Shown here one piece after another: positions 28,755-38,162 of a DNA stretch of 64,000 bases. The notes under the pieces were generated by a model that worked only from the letters and a program-made list of their open reading frames with translations, had not been told where the DNA came from and made no database searches. Origin of the DNA: Mesorhizobium sp. M1E.F.Ca.ET.045.02.1.1. GTDB lineage: Bacteria > Pseudomonadota > Alphaproteobacteria > Rhizobiales > Rhizobiaceae. The translations under genes and the position numbers were made by a program. The stretch covers positions 3,920,501 to 3,984,500 of the forward strand of contig NZ_CP034447.1 in assembly GCF_003952485.1 (NCBI RefSeq). Reading direction: 5' to 3'. Within the stretch, counting starts at the first letter, position 1, and each line of letters starts with the position of its first letter.

Positions 28755-29162
28755 ATGTCAAGGTTCACGATCGAAACCACCTACCGCATGCCGTACTACC
28801 GACATCGAGTCTACGACGCCGCCACGCCCGAAGAAGCATGTCGCCTCGCCATCGAGGATGACGACTGGTCGAGTGAACTGCCCGACTATGAGTGCGCCGG
28901 CCCCACCTATGTCACGGGCATCTGGAAAGGCGGCGGCGCCGCCTATGAGGGCAAGGAGATCCCAGTACCGTCGCATTTCGACGAGACCATCCAACGCAAG
29001 GCCGATCATTTCTCTGAGCTGCTCGACCAGCTCGCTTTCGTCGCACGACCCATGGGCGTTTCGCAGGTGGAGTTCGAACGCTGGTTGCCAAAGGCGATGG
29101 CAGCGGTCGAAAAAGCCAGGGCGATCATCGAGGAACGCCGAGACTCCAACGAGCAAAAATAG
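28755..29162 (+). CDS. Hypothetical protein
   Basis: 135-residue protein: MSRFTIETTYRMPYYRHRVY, then EEACRLAIEDDDWSSELPDY, suggesting a small alpha/beta domain that handles a repeated 'AxTPEEACR-A' pattern also seen in other small element proteins, and a C-terminal helix pair (FSELLDQLAFVARPMGVSQV). The ATG at 28755 has GGAGC about nine bases upstream. Unknown function. Confidence 0.65.
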   Translation: MSRFTIETTYRMPYYRHRVYDAATPEEACRLAIEDDDWSSELPDYECAGPTYVTGIWKGGGAAYEGKEIPVPSHFDETIQRKADHFSELLDQLAFVARPMGVSQVEFERWLPKAMAAVEKARAIIEERRDSNEQK

Positions 29163-29194
29163 CGATCGCTCCGCCCAACCCTCAGGAGGTTCAC

Positions 29195-29488
29195 ATGCCG
29201 ACATATCGACTCGGATCGAGCCCGCTCGTTCATGCTCCAGGCCTGATCAAATGGGCAATCAACGCATATGCCTTCCCGCGCGATCGCGCCGTCATCCTGC
29301 GTGTCGTCACAGAAACTTGGCCCGGGTTGCCGGAAGAGCACGCCATCCTTCTTCTCTCCCGTGCGCTTGCGTACAAACTCGATGACGACGCCGTCGTACT
29401 GGAAATCTTGGAAAACACCGCCACGGCTGCGCCAGCTGAGCCCTGCGTTCGCGCGACTTCACGCGGCACAGGGGAGATCGGGCAATGA
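29195..29488 (+). CDS. Hypothetical protein
   Basis: 97-residue protein with an excellent ribosome site (AGGAGG) before the ATG. It reads MPTYRLGSSPLVHAPGLIKW, AFPRDRAVILRVVTETWPGL and AILLLSRALAYKLDDDAVVL: likely a small helical bundle. It overlaps the next gene (ATGA at 29485-29488). Unknown function. Confidence 0.65.
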   Translation: MPTYRLGSSPLVHAPGLIKWAINAYAFPRDRAVILRVVTETWPGLPEEHAILLLSRALAYKLDDDAVVLEILENTATAAPAEPCVRATSRGTGEIGQ

Positions 29489-29907
29489 CCGAATATGTCG
29501 TCAAGCTCCGCTTCTGGCTTCGCTGCTGGGACAGTATGACAATCGATGCCGGCAACGACGCTGACGCGATTGCCGCGGCCCCGCAGCTTGCCAGTGAGAT
29601 GATGCTCTCGGCGAGCTATCCGGAATCCATCGAAGCCGATGAGCGCCGTGAAGGGCTCATTTCCTATATCGATCGCGTCGATATGGAGGGCCGTGATGAA
29701 ATCGCCGAGGCGATCGAATTCGACGGCGCGCGCCCCCTGTTTCCAAAGACAGCGGCGCTAATTTTACGTCTGGCGCAACTTAAGATCGATGACATCCAGA
29801 GCGAGACCGACCTGCGCGCGCTTCTAGCAGGCTTCGCGCTTGAAGCACGCGACATCTCGCCGGACGTTCCGCCGTGGCCCGGATCGCCGCACAGCAGCGA
29901 CACCTAG
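29485..29907 (+). CDS. Hypothetical protein
   Basis: 140-residue protein coupled to the preceding one by ATGA. The N-terminal part (MTEYVVKLRFWLRCWDSMTI, DADAIAAAPQLASEMM) looks like an alpha/beta domain of the same general design as the 28755 protein, followed by an acidic helical half (EEIAEAIEFDG-like and LRALLAGFALEARDIS). Stops before leader C. Unknown function. Confidence 0.65.
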   Translation: MTEYVVKLRFWLRCWDSMTIDAGNDADAIAAAPQLASEMMLSASYPESIEADERREGLISYIDRVDMEGRDEIAEAIEFDGARPLFPKTAALILRLAQLKIDDIQSETDLRALLAGFALEARDISPDVPPWPGSPHSSDT

Positions 29908-29953
29908 CCGTCAGTCCAAGAGTCGTTCGCCGGTTCTTTCGGCCCACATCGCT

Positions 29954-30044
29954 GGAGGGAGAGAGGGGCCGGGAGGAGTGCGGCCTTGCCGGAGCGCAGA
30001 GAGCGCGCCGGCAGGGCGGACACTCTCGCTCGAAGGACATCTCC
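29954..30044 (+). promoter_or_regulatory. Structured purine-rich leader C, upstream of methyltransferase-helicase
   Basis: A GGAGGGAGAGAGGGG block (29954-29968) is followed by a long hairpin: CCTTGCCGG (29984-29992) pairs with CCGGCAGGG (30008-30016), with an inner GCGC/GCGC stem and an AGAGA loop (29998-30002). It has the same order of elements as leaders A and B before two other large genes. Confidence 0.5.
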
Positions 30045-33000
30045 ATGAACATCGTCACCACCACATCGACCGTCGCCCGGACGGTCGCTCCCCCTGCCGC
30101 GCCGGCGATCCGCACCATCGACACCGCCCAGGCGATTCATCAGGCGGCCACCCGGCTTCTTCCCGTCCTGGAACAGGGCAAGCCCGTCACCACCGCAGCG
30201 CTGCGCGCGACCATGACCGACAGCTTCGGCGGCACCGATGCGCAAGGCTTCTGGGTCTGGAAGGACGCCTATGAGGCGCTGGAAGCCGCTCAGGTCCTGT
30301 TTCTGCGCCGCTTCGGCTCGGCGATCCTGTCGCGATCGGCCTCGCCGCAGGCGGCGCTGGCGATGATGAAACGCATCGCCGAACTCCTCCCCACTCACAC
30401 GCGGCGCTCCGACGAGAGCCAGGCCATGCAGCAGTTATCCACGCCACTGCCGCTCGCCTTCGTCACCGCTCATGCTGCCGCGATTTCCTCTTCGGACCTC
30501 GTTCTCGAACCTTCAGCCGGCACCGGCCTTCTTGCCGTCCATGCCGAGATTGCCCGGGCGCCGCTCGCGCTCAACGAGATCGCCGCGACACGCGCCGATC
30601 TGCTCGGCCTGTTGTTCCCGCGCGTTCCGGTTTCTCGGCATGACGCCGCCCATATCGACGATCATCTCGACGTCGCCGTCGAGCCATCCGTGGTGTTGAT
30701 GAACCCGCCCTTCACCGTGGGCGCCTATGTCGACGGACATGTCGCCGATGCAGCATGGCGGCATGTCTCTTCAGCGTTTGCCCGTCTGCGCGCTGGCGGT
30801 CGCCTGGTTGCCATAACCGGCACCGGGCTCTCGCCCGAAAACCCCAAATGGCGGCCGGCCTTCGAGCGGCTCCAGCAGCAGGGCAGGGTGGTTTTCACCG
30901 CAGCGATCGATGGTCGCGTCTACGCCCGCCACGGCACGACGGCGGAAACCCGCCTGACCATCATCGACAAGAGGCCAGCGTCCGATCCGTCCGCATTCGC
31001 GGCCTCGCCGGGCAAGGCTACCGATGTCGAGACACTGCTCTCCTGGATTTCCGACCTGCCGCCACGCACACCGGGCGGCTTTCCGGATTCGATCGGCGCC
31101 CTGTCGAACGGAATCCTGCGGAATGCCGCCACGCACATGGCCGCGCGCTCTGCTGCCAGAGCTGCGCCGATCGCAGCATCGGCTGCTGTCGCGAAGAGCA
31201 CGCGGCCAGTTCTTCCTGTCGCCCGGGCGAAGCCAGTCCGTCCGACCACCTCGGCCAGCACATCAGCTGTTCCTCTTTCCTATGAACTGCGCGACTGGAT
31301 ACCCGAGGCGGGCGGTCGCCTCACTGACACGATCTACGAGCGCTATGCGCTGCAGTCGATTCACATCCCGCGTGCGAAACCCCATCCGAGCCCGCTCGTC
31401 CAGTCGGCGGCGATGGCCGCTGTCGCGCCGCCGAAACCGTCGTACCGGCCTCTCCTTCCTGATGCGATCATTGATGAAGGGCTGCTATCCGATGCCCAGA
31501 TCGAGAGCGTCATCTATGCCGGCGAAGCCCATTCCGACCATCTCGCCGGCGCCTGGACGGTGGATGAAACCTGCGACGTCGTCGCGGCCGCTCCCGACGG
31601 CGCAGAGAATGCTGTTCGCTTTCGCCGTGGCTGGTTTCTGGGAGACGGCACCGGCTGCGGCAAGGGGCGACAAGTCGCCGGCATCATCCTCGACAACTGG
31701 CTGCAGGGCCGTCGGCGCGCAATCTGGATCTCGAAGTCCGACAAGCTGCTGGAAGACGCACAGCGCGATTGGGCTGCCCTCGGGCAGGAACGGCTTCTCG
31801 TCCAGCCGCTCTCGCGCTATCGGCAGGGCACGCCGATCCGCCTTGCCGAAGGCATCCTGTTCACGACCTATGCGACGCTGCGCTCGCAGGAGCGCGACGG
31901 CAAGAAGTCTCGCATTGCGCAGATCATTGATTGGGTGAGCCAAGAGGCGGGGAGCGCCGGAGGCGCGATAGGAACAAGTAAGTCTTTTGATGGCGTCATA
32001 GTATTCGACGAAGCCCACGCCATGGCCAACGCCGCCGGAGGCAAAAGCGAACATGGCGATGTGGCACCCTCACAGCAGGGCAAGGCGGGCCTCAGGCTTC
32101 AGCATGCGCTACCCGACGCCCGTGTCGTCTATGTCTCCGCGACCGGCGCAACCGCCGTCGAGAATCTGGCCTATGCCCAGCGGCTCGGGATTTGGGGCAG
32201 CGAGGATTTTCCCTTCGCCAACCGCGCCGAGTTCGTCGCGGCAATCGAGGATGGCGGCGTCGCCGCCATGGAGGTGCTCGCCCGCGATCTCAAATCGCTC
32301 GGCCTCTACACGTCGCGATCGCTCTCCTATGACGGCGTCGAATACGACCTGCTCGAGCACGAACTGACGGAAGAGCAGATCCGCATCTACAACGCCTATG
32401 CGGACGCCTTTCAGGTCATCCACAACAATTTGACCGCCGCGCTCGAGGCCGCCAATATCACCAGCGAGACCGGCACGCTGAACCGCAATGCCAAAGCCGC
32501 AGCACGCTCGGCTTTCGAAAGCACCAAGCAGCGTTTCTTTAGTCATCTCATCACCTCGATGATGACGCCGACCCTGATCGGCGCGATCGAGCAGGACCGC
32601 GCCGACGGTCATTCGGCGGTCGTGCAGATCGTCTCGACCGGCGAGGCGCTGATGGAACGGCGGCTGGCCGAGATCCCGGCAGAGGAATGGTCCGACCTCC
32701 ACGTCGACGTGACCCCGCGCGAATTTGTGCTCGGGTATCTGATGCATTCCTTCCCGACCCAGCTCTTCGAGGAATATTCCGATGCCGATGGCAACGTCTA
32801 TTCACGCCCTGTGCATGACGCAGAAGGCAATGCCGTGCAGTGCCGCGAGGCTGTGCGCCGCCGCGACGAGATGATCGAGAAGCTGGCCTCGCTGCCGCCC
32901 GTCGGCAGCGCACTCGACCAGATCCTCCACCATTTCGGCACCGACACCGTCGCCGAGGTTACCGGTCGCTCGCGCCGCATCGTCAAAAAGACCGGTCGCG

Positions 33001-34541
33001 ACGGCATCGACCGGCTCGCCGTCGAGAACCGGCCCGGCTCGGCCAATCTCGCAGAGACTCAAAGTTTTATGGATGACGTCAAGACTGTACTGGTCTTTTC
33101 CGATGCCGGCGGCACCGGCCGCTCCTACCACGCCGATCTCGGCGCGAAAAACCAGAGACTGCGCAAGCACTATCTGCTCGAAGCCGGCTGGCGCGCCGAC
33201 AACGCCATCCAGGGACTCGGCCGGACGCACCGGACCAACCAGGCGCAGCCGCCACTGTTCCGACCGATGGCCGCCAATGTGAAGGCCGGCAAACGTTTCC
33301 TGTCGACCATTGCCCGACGGCTTGACACGCTTGGTGCGATCACCCGCGGCCAGCGTCAGACCGGCGGGGCAGGGCTGTTCCGGTCCGAGGACAATCTCGA
33401 AAGCCCCTACGCCCGTGCGGCGCTACGTCAGTTCTACCATCTGCTGCACCAGGGCAAGATCGAGGGCTGCTCGCTGACGACCTTCGAGGCGGTCACCGGG
33501 CTGTCTCTCACCACGGAAGAAGGCGGTCTGCGCGACGAGCTGCCGCCGATCACGACCTGGCTCAACCGGCTGCTGGCGCTGCGCATCGAAACCCAGAACC
33601 TGCTGTTCGAAGTGTTCGAGCAGCTGATGACGGCAAGAATAGAAGGCGCCATCGCCGCGGGCAATTATGACAAGGGGCTGGAGACGATCACGGCGGAAAG
33701 CATCATCGTAACCGATCGCCGCACAGTCTACACGCATCCGGTCTCCGGCGCGCAGTCTCATGTGCTGACCGTGGCACGCAAGGATCGCATCCGCCCGCTC
33801 GGCCTGTCCGAAGCACTGGCGATCGCACGCGCGGAACCGCAGTCGGTTCTCCTGGTCAACGCGCGGTCAAGCCGCGCGGCGATCCAGCTGCCGACGGCAA
33901 GTCTGATGCTCGACGACGGGACGATAGAGCACCGGGTGCGCCTGCTGCGGCCGACCGACGAGCTGCGCTTCGGTCTCGATGCCCTTGCCGAAACTCATTG
34001 GCAGCCCGCCGACCGAAGGCTGTTCTGCGAGCTGTGGCAGGCAGAAGTCACCGCCGTTCCGGAATTCACGACCAGCACCTTCCACATCGTCACCGGCCTG
34101 TTGCTGCCGATCTGGCGGCGGCTGCCGGACCATGATTGCCAGGTCTACCGGATCCAGACCGATGCCGGAGAACGCATCATCGGCCGTCACATCGCGCCGA
34201 CGCTGGTCGCCACCATGTTGCGCAATCTCGGCATCGACAATGTCCCGACACTGGCGCCGGAGGAGGCCTGGACCGGACTTGTGGAGGGACGGATCGGCCT
34301 GCAGCTTGCCGATGGCCTGGTCCTGCGCCGCAGCCGCGTCATGAACGACTACCGCGTCGAGCTGATCGGCTTCACCGACGCCATGGTGCCGCGCCTGAAG
34401 GCATTGGGCCTGATCGCGGAGATCATCTCCTGGAAGCTCAGGCTGTTCATCCCGACGGCTGAGCAAGGCTCCGCGATGCTCGCATCGCTTCTCGATCGCC
34501 ACCGGCTCACCGGCGTCACCGACCGCACGGCGGCGGCTTGA
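30045..34541 (+). CDS. DNA methyltransferase-helicase fusion, Strawberry-notch type
   Basis: 1498-residue protein. Residues about 120-320 form an N6-adenine methyltransferase fold: SSDLVLEPSAGTGLLAVHAE (SAM site) and NPPF at 220-223. After a linker comes a superfamily 2 helicase: GDGTGCGKGR at 533-542 (Walker A variant), DEAH at 655-658, SATGAT, and motif VI GLGRTHRTNQ at 1057-1066, matching the Strawberry-notch NTPase/helicase C domains. Such fusions are carried by plasmids and ICEs of Rhizobiales. It probably methylates and remodels element DNA; protection from host restriction is a guess. No nuclease domain is seen. The start at 30045 follows leader C. Confidence 0.88.
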   Translation: MNIVTTTSTVARTVAPPAAPAIRTIDTAQAIHQAATRLLPVLEQGKPVTTAALRATMTDSFGGTDAQGFWVWKDAYEALEAAQVLFLRRFGSAILSRSASPQAALAMMKRIAELLPTHTRRSDESQAMQQLSTPLPLAFVTAHAAAISSSDLVLEPSAGTGLLAVHAEIARAPLALNEIAATRADLLGLLFPRVPVSRHDAAHIDDHLDVAVEPSVVLMNPPFTVGAYVDGHVADAAWRHVSSAFARLRAGGRLVAITGTGLSPENPKWRPAFERLQQQGRVVFTAAIDGRVYARHGTTAETRLTIIDKRPASDPSAFAASPGKATDVETLLSWISDLPPRTPGGFPDSIGALSNGILRNAATHMAARSAARAAPIAASAAVAKSTRPVLPVARAKPVRPTTSASTSAVPLSYELRDWIPEAGGRLTDTIYERYALQSIHIPRAKPHPSPLVQSAAMAAVAPPKPSYRPLLPDAIIDEGLLSDAQIESVIYAGEAHSDHLAGAWTVDETCDVVAAAPDGAENAVRFRRGWFLGDGTGCGKGRQVAGIILDNWLQGRRRAIWISKSDKLLEDAQRDWAALGQERLLVQPLSRYRQGTPIRLAEGILFTTYATLRSQERDGKKSRIAQIIDWVSQEAGSAGGAIGTSKSFDGVIVFDEAHAMANAAGGKSEHGDVAPSQQGKAGLRLQHALPDARVVYVSATGATAVENLAYAQRLGIWGSEDFPFANRAEFVAAIEDGGVAAMEVLARDLKSLGLYTSRSLSYDGVEYDLLEHELTEEQIRIYNAYADAFQVIHNNLTAALEAANITSETGTLNRNAKAAARSAFESTKQRFFSHLITSMMTPTLIGAIEQDRADGHSAVVQIVSTGEALMERRLAEIPAEEWSDLHVDVTPREFVLGYLMHSFPTQLFEEYSDADGNVYSRPVHDAEGNAVQCREAVRRRDEMIEKLASLPPVGSALDQILHHFGTDTVAEVTGRSRRIVKKTGRDGIDRLAVENRPGSANLAETQSFMDDVKTVLVFSDAGGTGRSYHADLGAKNQRLRKHYLLEAGWRADNAIQGLGRTHRTNQAQPPLFRPMAANVKAGKRFLSTIARRLDTLGAITRGQRQTGGAGLFRSEDNLESPYARAALRQFYHLLHQGKIEGCSLTTFEAVTGLSLTTEEGGLRDELPPITTWLNRLLALRIETQNLLFEVFEQLMTARIEGAIAAGNYDKGLETITAESIIVTDRRTVYTHPVSGAQSHVLTVARKDRIRPLGLSEALAIARAEPQSVLLVNARSSRAAIQLPTASLMLDDGTIEHRVRLLRPTDELRFGLDALAETHWQPADRRLFCELWQAEVTAVPEFTTSTFHIVTGLLLPIWRRLPDHDCQVYRIQTDAGERIIGRHIAPTLVATMLRNLGIDNVPTLAPEEAWTGLVEGRIGLQLADGLVLRRSRVMNDYRVELIGFTDAMVPRLKALGLIAEIISWKLRLFIPTAEQGSAMLASLLDRHRLTGVTDRTAAA

Positions 34542-34553
34542 TAGGAGGCGATC

Positions 34554-35597
34554 ATGACCGGCTCGGCCTCCGAGCTGGCGCGCCGTCTTGGCGATCATGC
34601 CGAGGCGGTGTGCCGCGAATATCTCTCTAACGGCCATCGTTCGGGCAATCACTGGATCGTCGGTGACGTGCGCAACACGCGCGGCCGCTCCATGCATGTG
34701 CGGTTGAGAAGCAACGCTAAAGGCCCGGCGGGCAAGTGGGTGGACGAGGCGACGTCCGAGTTCGGCGATCTCCTCGATGTCATTCGCGAAAGCTGCGGGC
34801 TTATCGAGTTCCGCGATGTCGCGGACGAGGCGCGCCGCTTCCTCGCCATGCCGCGACCGCCGGCGCAAGACTCCGGCGCGGAGCGCCAGCCAGCCGCGGC
34901 ACGCGGCTCACCCGACGCCGCGCGTCGCCTGTTCGCCATGTCGCAGCCGATCGCCGGCACGCTGGCCGAACGCTATCTTGCTTGCCGCGGCATCCTGCTC
35001 GCCGCGCGTGAACGCGCCTTGCGCTTCCACCCCGGCTGCTACTACCGCGATCTTGTCACCGGCGAGACGCAGACCCTCCCCGCGTTGATCGCGGCCGTCA
35101 CTTCCCTCGACGGACGCGTCACCGGCCTGCAACGCACCTGGTTGGATTCGAACGGCAACGGAAAGGCGCCGGTTGCCGATCCGCGCCGCTCGCTCGGCAA
35201 TCTTCTAGGCAACGCCATCTGGCTCGGCATAGAGCCTGGCGCATCAATTTCGGTCATGGTCGCCGGCGAGGGTTTGGAGACGATGGCCTCGCTCCGCGTC
35301 GTGATGCCGGCACTGCCGGTGGCCGCCGCGACCTCGGCCAATCATCTTGCCGGCCTGTCCTTCCCGCCCGACTGCCGCCGCCTCTACATCGCGGCCGATG
35401 CCGACGCTGCCGGCCGACATGGCATTGAGCGGCTCAGCCGGCGCGCAGGCGAGGCCGGCATTCTCGCTATAGTGCTTCGCCCGCAGCTCGGCGACTTCAA
35501 CGACGATCTGCGCCATCGCGGTGCGACCCATCTCGCGGCATGGCTCAGCGATCAGCTCGCCCCGGAAGATGCCCGTCAGTTCCTGACGTCGGGATGA
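34554..35597 (+). CDS. Toprim domain protein (primase/topoisomerase-like)
   Basis: 347-residue protein starting 12 bases after the helicase stop with AGGAGGCGATC as ribosome site, so co-translated with it. The N-terminal half has WVDEATSEFGDLLDVIRESC, similar to the DUF7146-type zinc-less primase-associated region, and AERYLACRGILL. The Toprim domain near the C-terminus shows VMVAGEGLETMASLRVV (catalytic Glu) and YIAADADAAGRHGIERLSRR (DxD). This combination is typical of element-encoded primase-like proteins that help replicate or transfer DNA. No separate zinc finger is visible. Confidence 0.85.
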   Translation: MTGSASELARRLGDHAEAVCREYLSNGHRSGNHWIVGDVRNTRGRSMHVRLRSNAKGPAGKWVDEATSEFGDLLDVIRESCGLIEFRDVADEARRFLAMPRPPAQDSGAERQPAAARGSPDAARRLFAMSQPIAGTLAERYLACRGILLAARERALRFHPGCYYRDLVTGETQTLPALIAAVTSLDGRVTGLQRTWLDSNGNGKAPVADPRRSLGNLLGNAIWLGIEPGASISVMVAGEGLETMASLRVVMPALPVAAATSANHLAGLSFPPDCRRLYIAADADAAGRHGIERLSRRAGEAGILAIVLRPQLGDFNDDLRHRGATHLAAWLSDQLAPEDARQFLTSG

Positions 35598-35844
35598 GCG
35601 GTCAAGGGGCTACAGGCGGGTAGGGCGGCATCACCGGAAGTCTCGCAACCATGGGCGCGCAGTCCGCCGGAAAGGCCGCGCCCGCGGCCTGCCTGAGAGG
35701 CGATCCCTGCCACCCCCCGGTCACGGCCGCAACGGCTGCGCCGTCCTCCGCTTCGCTCCGGCCTTCGGTGCGGCCGCGCCCGGAGCGCGGCCGGGATGCG
35801 CTGTCAGGCCGCTATAGCGCGGCCACAACCGACGGAGACACGCC

Positions 35845-36786
35845 ATGACCTACGAGCTTCCCTTCGACGACGCCTACGAGCCCTACCACGCCTCCTCGCC
35901 GACCGACCGCGTCATCCTCGAACTGCAGATGTACGGCCATCGTCCACATCAGGACGAGCCCGATCCCCGTCCGCTCCCCGACGAGAGCGTGATCCGGGCC
36001 GGCCTGGCCGGGATCGTCGAGACCTTCGCCGGCATGCTCGGCGACACCAGGCTCGAACCCGACCTCGACGACCTGCTCTGGTCCTTCACCAACGTCTTCC
36101 ATCGCGCGGCCGAACGCGTCGGCCGCAGCCTCGACCGCAACGAGGAGGCGCAGCGGTCGAGCCAACGCGAGCAGGATGGCTCGGAGGTGAAGTCCGTCGA
36201 GCTGGAACGGCTCACGGCCGAAGGCATCACCTATATCGAGCGCCGCAACGTCCTCGAAATCATGCGCGACGAGGCCGCCGACCTCTACGAAGCACAGACC
36301 GGCTCGGCGTGGCGGCCGCGCACCGGCTCCAAGGTCTCCCATCAGGCGATGACGGCGGCGGTGATCGACAGCCGCGACTTCCTCGCCGCGCGCCGTCGCG
36401 CCGAGACCGAGGTGCTGGTGCCAGCCGGCACCAGGATCGCCTTCGCCGGCGGCCTCGACTGCAACGATCACGACCGGATCTGGGACGCGCTGGATAAAGC
36501 CCGCGAGAAGCACCCGGACATGGTGCTGCTGCATGGCGGCAGCCCACGCGGCGCCGAGCGGATCGCCGCCTGCTGGGCCGAGAACCGCAAGGTCACGCAG
36601 ATCGCTTTCAAGCCGGACTGGAACCGGCATGCGAAGGCCGCCCCGTTCCGGCGAAACGATCAGCTGCTCTCGGTCATGCCCTACGGACTGATCGTCTTCC
36701 CCGGCTCCGGCATCACCGAGAACCTGGCCGACAAGGCTCAACGACTCGGCATCCCCGTCTGGCGGTTCACGGAAGGTGGCGCGTGA
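35845..36786 (+). CDS. DUF2493 (SLOG superfamily, YspA-like) protein
   Basis: 313-residue protein. The C-terminal third is a DUF2493 Rossmann-like domain: RIAFAGGLDCNDHDRIWDAL, MVLLHGGSPRGAERIAACWA, FKPDWNRHAKAAPFRRNDQL and GLIVFPGSGITENLADKAQR, which together form the nucleotide-binding pocket of SLOG proteins. The N-terminal part is acidic and helical. SLOG members are thought to sense or process nucleotide-derived ligands. A perfect 8-base hairpin (GGCCGCGC/GCGCGGCC, 35772-35792) lies in the 250-base spacer upstream. Confidence 0.85.
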   Translation: MTYELPFDDAYEPYHASSPTDRVILELQMYGHRPHQDEPDPRPLPDESVIRAGLAGIVETFAGMLGDTRLEPDLDDLLWSFTNVFHRAAERVGRSLDRNEEAQRSSQREQDGSEVKSVELERLTAEGITYIERRNVLEIMRDEAADLYEAQTGSAWRPRTGSKVSHQAMTAAVIDSRDFLAARRRAETEVLVPAGTRIAFAGGLDCNDHDRIWDALDKAREKHPDMVLLHGGSPRGAERIAACWAENRKVTQIAFKPDWNRHAKAAPFRRNDQLLSVMPYGLIVFPGSGITENLADKAQRLGIPVWRFTEGGA

Positions 36787-36808
36787 GCGCCGCTTTCATT
36801 CCCCGCGT

Positions 36809-36843
36809 CGAAGAATCCGACCCGCTCACGGTCGGGTTCTTCG
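36809..36843 (+). terminator. Long hairpin after DUF2493 gene
   Basis: CGAAGAATCCGACC (36809-36822) pairs along its full length with GGTCGGGTTCTTCG (36830-36843), one pair being G-T, with a 7-base loop. No T-run follows, so it may be a bidirectional or processed terminator. Confidence 0.55.
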
Positions 36844-36961
36844 CGTGTGCACACCCGTTCCGGTCAGCAATCCGGCGGGAGCGCGGTGCGAAAGAGCGCA
36901 GGATGGAGAGTGGCCAAAAGTCCTCCGACACGGGTTGGGCGGGCCGGCCTCCGGCCGGCCG

Positions 36962-37035
36962 GGCTCTACTCGCGGCGTGCCGCCGCTCCCCGAGCCGGCT
37001 TCGCCGTCTCGGACTTCGGGTGACGATCCCTCGCG
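36962..37035. repeat. Dispersed non-coding repeat, copy 1
   Basis: The spacer before the next gene shares GGCTCTACTCGCG, CGCTCCC, GAGCC, GTCTC and GTGACGATCC plus TCGCG, in order and with nearly equal spacing, with 40473-40549. Both copies are in non-coding DNA. Reading direction is the same in both. Confidence 0.5.
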
Positions 37036-37100
37036 CGGGGCCAGAGGGAGAGGGCGGCCGGGCCGGGGGGCGGTTGATCTGAGAGAAAGGAAAGCGACCA

Positions 37101-37634
37101 ATGACGATAATATTCCTTGGCGGTTCGCGTGACATCTTCGAGCTGCCGGTCCCCGCGATCGAACGCATCGGCGCGATCGTTGCGGCCGAGCACGGCGTGC
37201 TGATCGGTGACGCGCCGGGAGCAGATGCCGAAATGCAGGGCCTGCTTGCGGGCTACAAGTACGAGCATGTCGGGGTCTTCCATGCCGGCAAGGAACCCCG
37301 CAACAATCTGGGCGACTGGGCCGCCTACCATGTTCCTTCTCCTGAGGATGCCAGAGGGTGCTGGGTCCACGCCGCCAAAGACCGGGAGATGGCGCGGCGG
37401 GCCGACTTTGGCATGATGGTCTGGGACGGCTCATCAGCCGGCACGGCCGTCAACGTGCTTCGGCTCGCCATCTCGAACAAGCCGTGCGTTATTTACGATC
37501 TGGCCAGGGGCAGCATGGCGACCACGTACAATGTGGAAGATTGGTGCGCCATGCTCCGCCATGCCGATCCCGACATTCGCCGCCAAGCCGAAGCCCGCAT
37601 GACGCCGGACGAGCGTCTGGCGTTGCCAGGATGA
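37101..37634 (+). CDS. SLOG/Rossmann-like nucleotide-binding protein
   Basis: 177-residue protein with a nucleotide-binding Rossmann-like pattern: MTIIFLGGSRDIFELP, VLIGDAPGADAEMQGLLAGY, VGVFHAGKEPRNNLGDW, then ADFGMMVWDGSSAGTAVNVL and KPCVIYDLARG. GGS-R-I, GDAPGAD and WDG-S-GT correspond to ligand-binding loops in SLOG/LOG-type folds, close in idea to DUF2493. The ATG is preceded by GAGAGAAAGGAAA. It is the second SLOG-like gene within 1.3 kb; possibly both respond to the same nucleotide ligand. Confidence 0.65.
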   Translation: MTIIFLGGSRDIFELPVPAIERIGAIVAAEHGVLIGDAPGADAEMQGLLAGYKYEHVGVFHAGKEPRNNLGDWAAYHVPSPEDARGCWVHAAKDREMARRADFGMMVWDGSSAGTAVNVLRLAISNKPCVIYDLARGSMATTYNVEDWCAMLRHADPDIRRQAEARMTPDERLALPG

Positions 37635-38162
37635 TGTAGGTGCGGTCCCGCCGACAGCCAGGCGGGTGCGATCCGATGCTTGATCCGGCCCGAGCCCCCA
37701 ACTCCATTTGTATGAGTGGCCGGAGCCGGCCCCTTTCGAAACCGGCCCACGCGCAGAGCCGCAGGGCGTTGTGCAGGACAATCATCTTGCCCGCCTCGCC
37801 ACCCGGGGGAGGCAGCGAGATTGCCGAACATCCTGGCCTGCGCGGTCATCCGTCATGGCAGCGAGGCATCACCAGCGATGGCTTGAATTTCGTGGCCAGT
37901 CGGCTCCGATCTCAAAACCGCTGTGCCGCCATACCGAACGCACAGGGCAGTTCACGCGCCAGGCTGCTGTTCGAGATGTGACAACGCAGACGACATGACC
38001 CGAGAGGTGCGCGACAAACATGTTCCGGCGATCCGGCAGCGTGTGCGGCCAAGCGATGGCGGCCTGAGTTCTTGTCCATCTGCTGCATCCGGGGCCATTC
38101 CCGTTTCATGTCGCCTTTGTAGACGACCGCCTGCTTTGTGCGGTCAACCCCCGTTGGGGGTA
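37635..38162. other. Intergenic stretch, no supported gene
   Basis: About 530 bases without a credible gene before the fold-back element at 38163. GC-rich and repetitive in feel; the frames it contains have no ribosome sites. May be spacer or the site of a lost gene. Confidence 0.4.
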
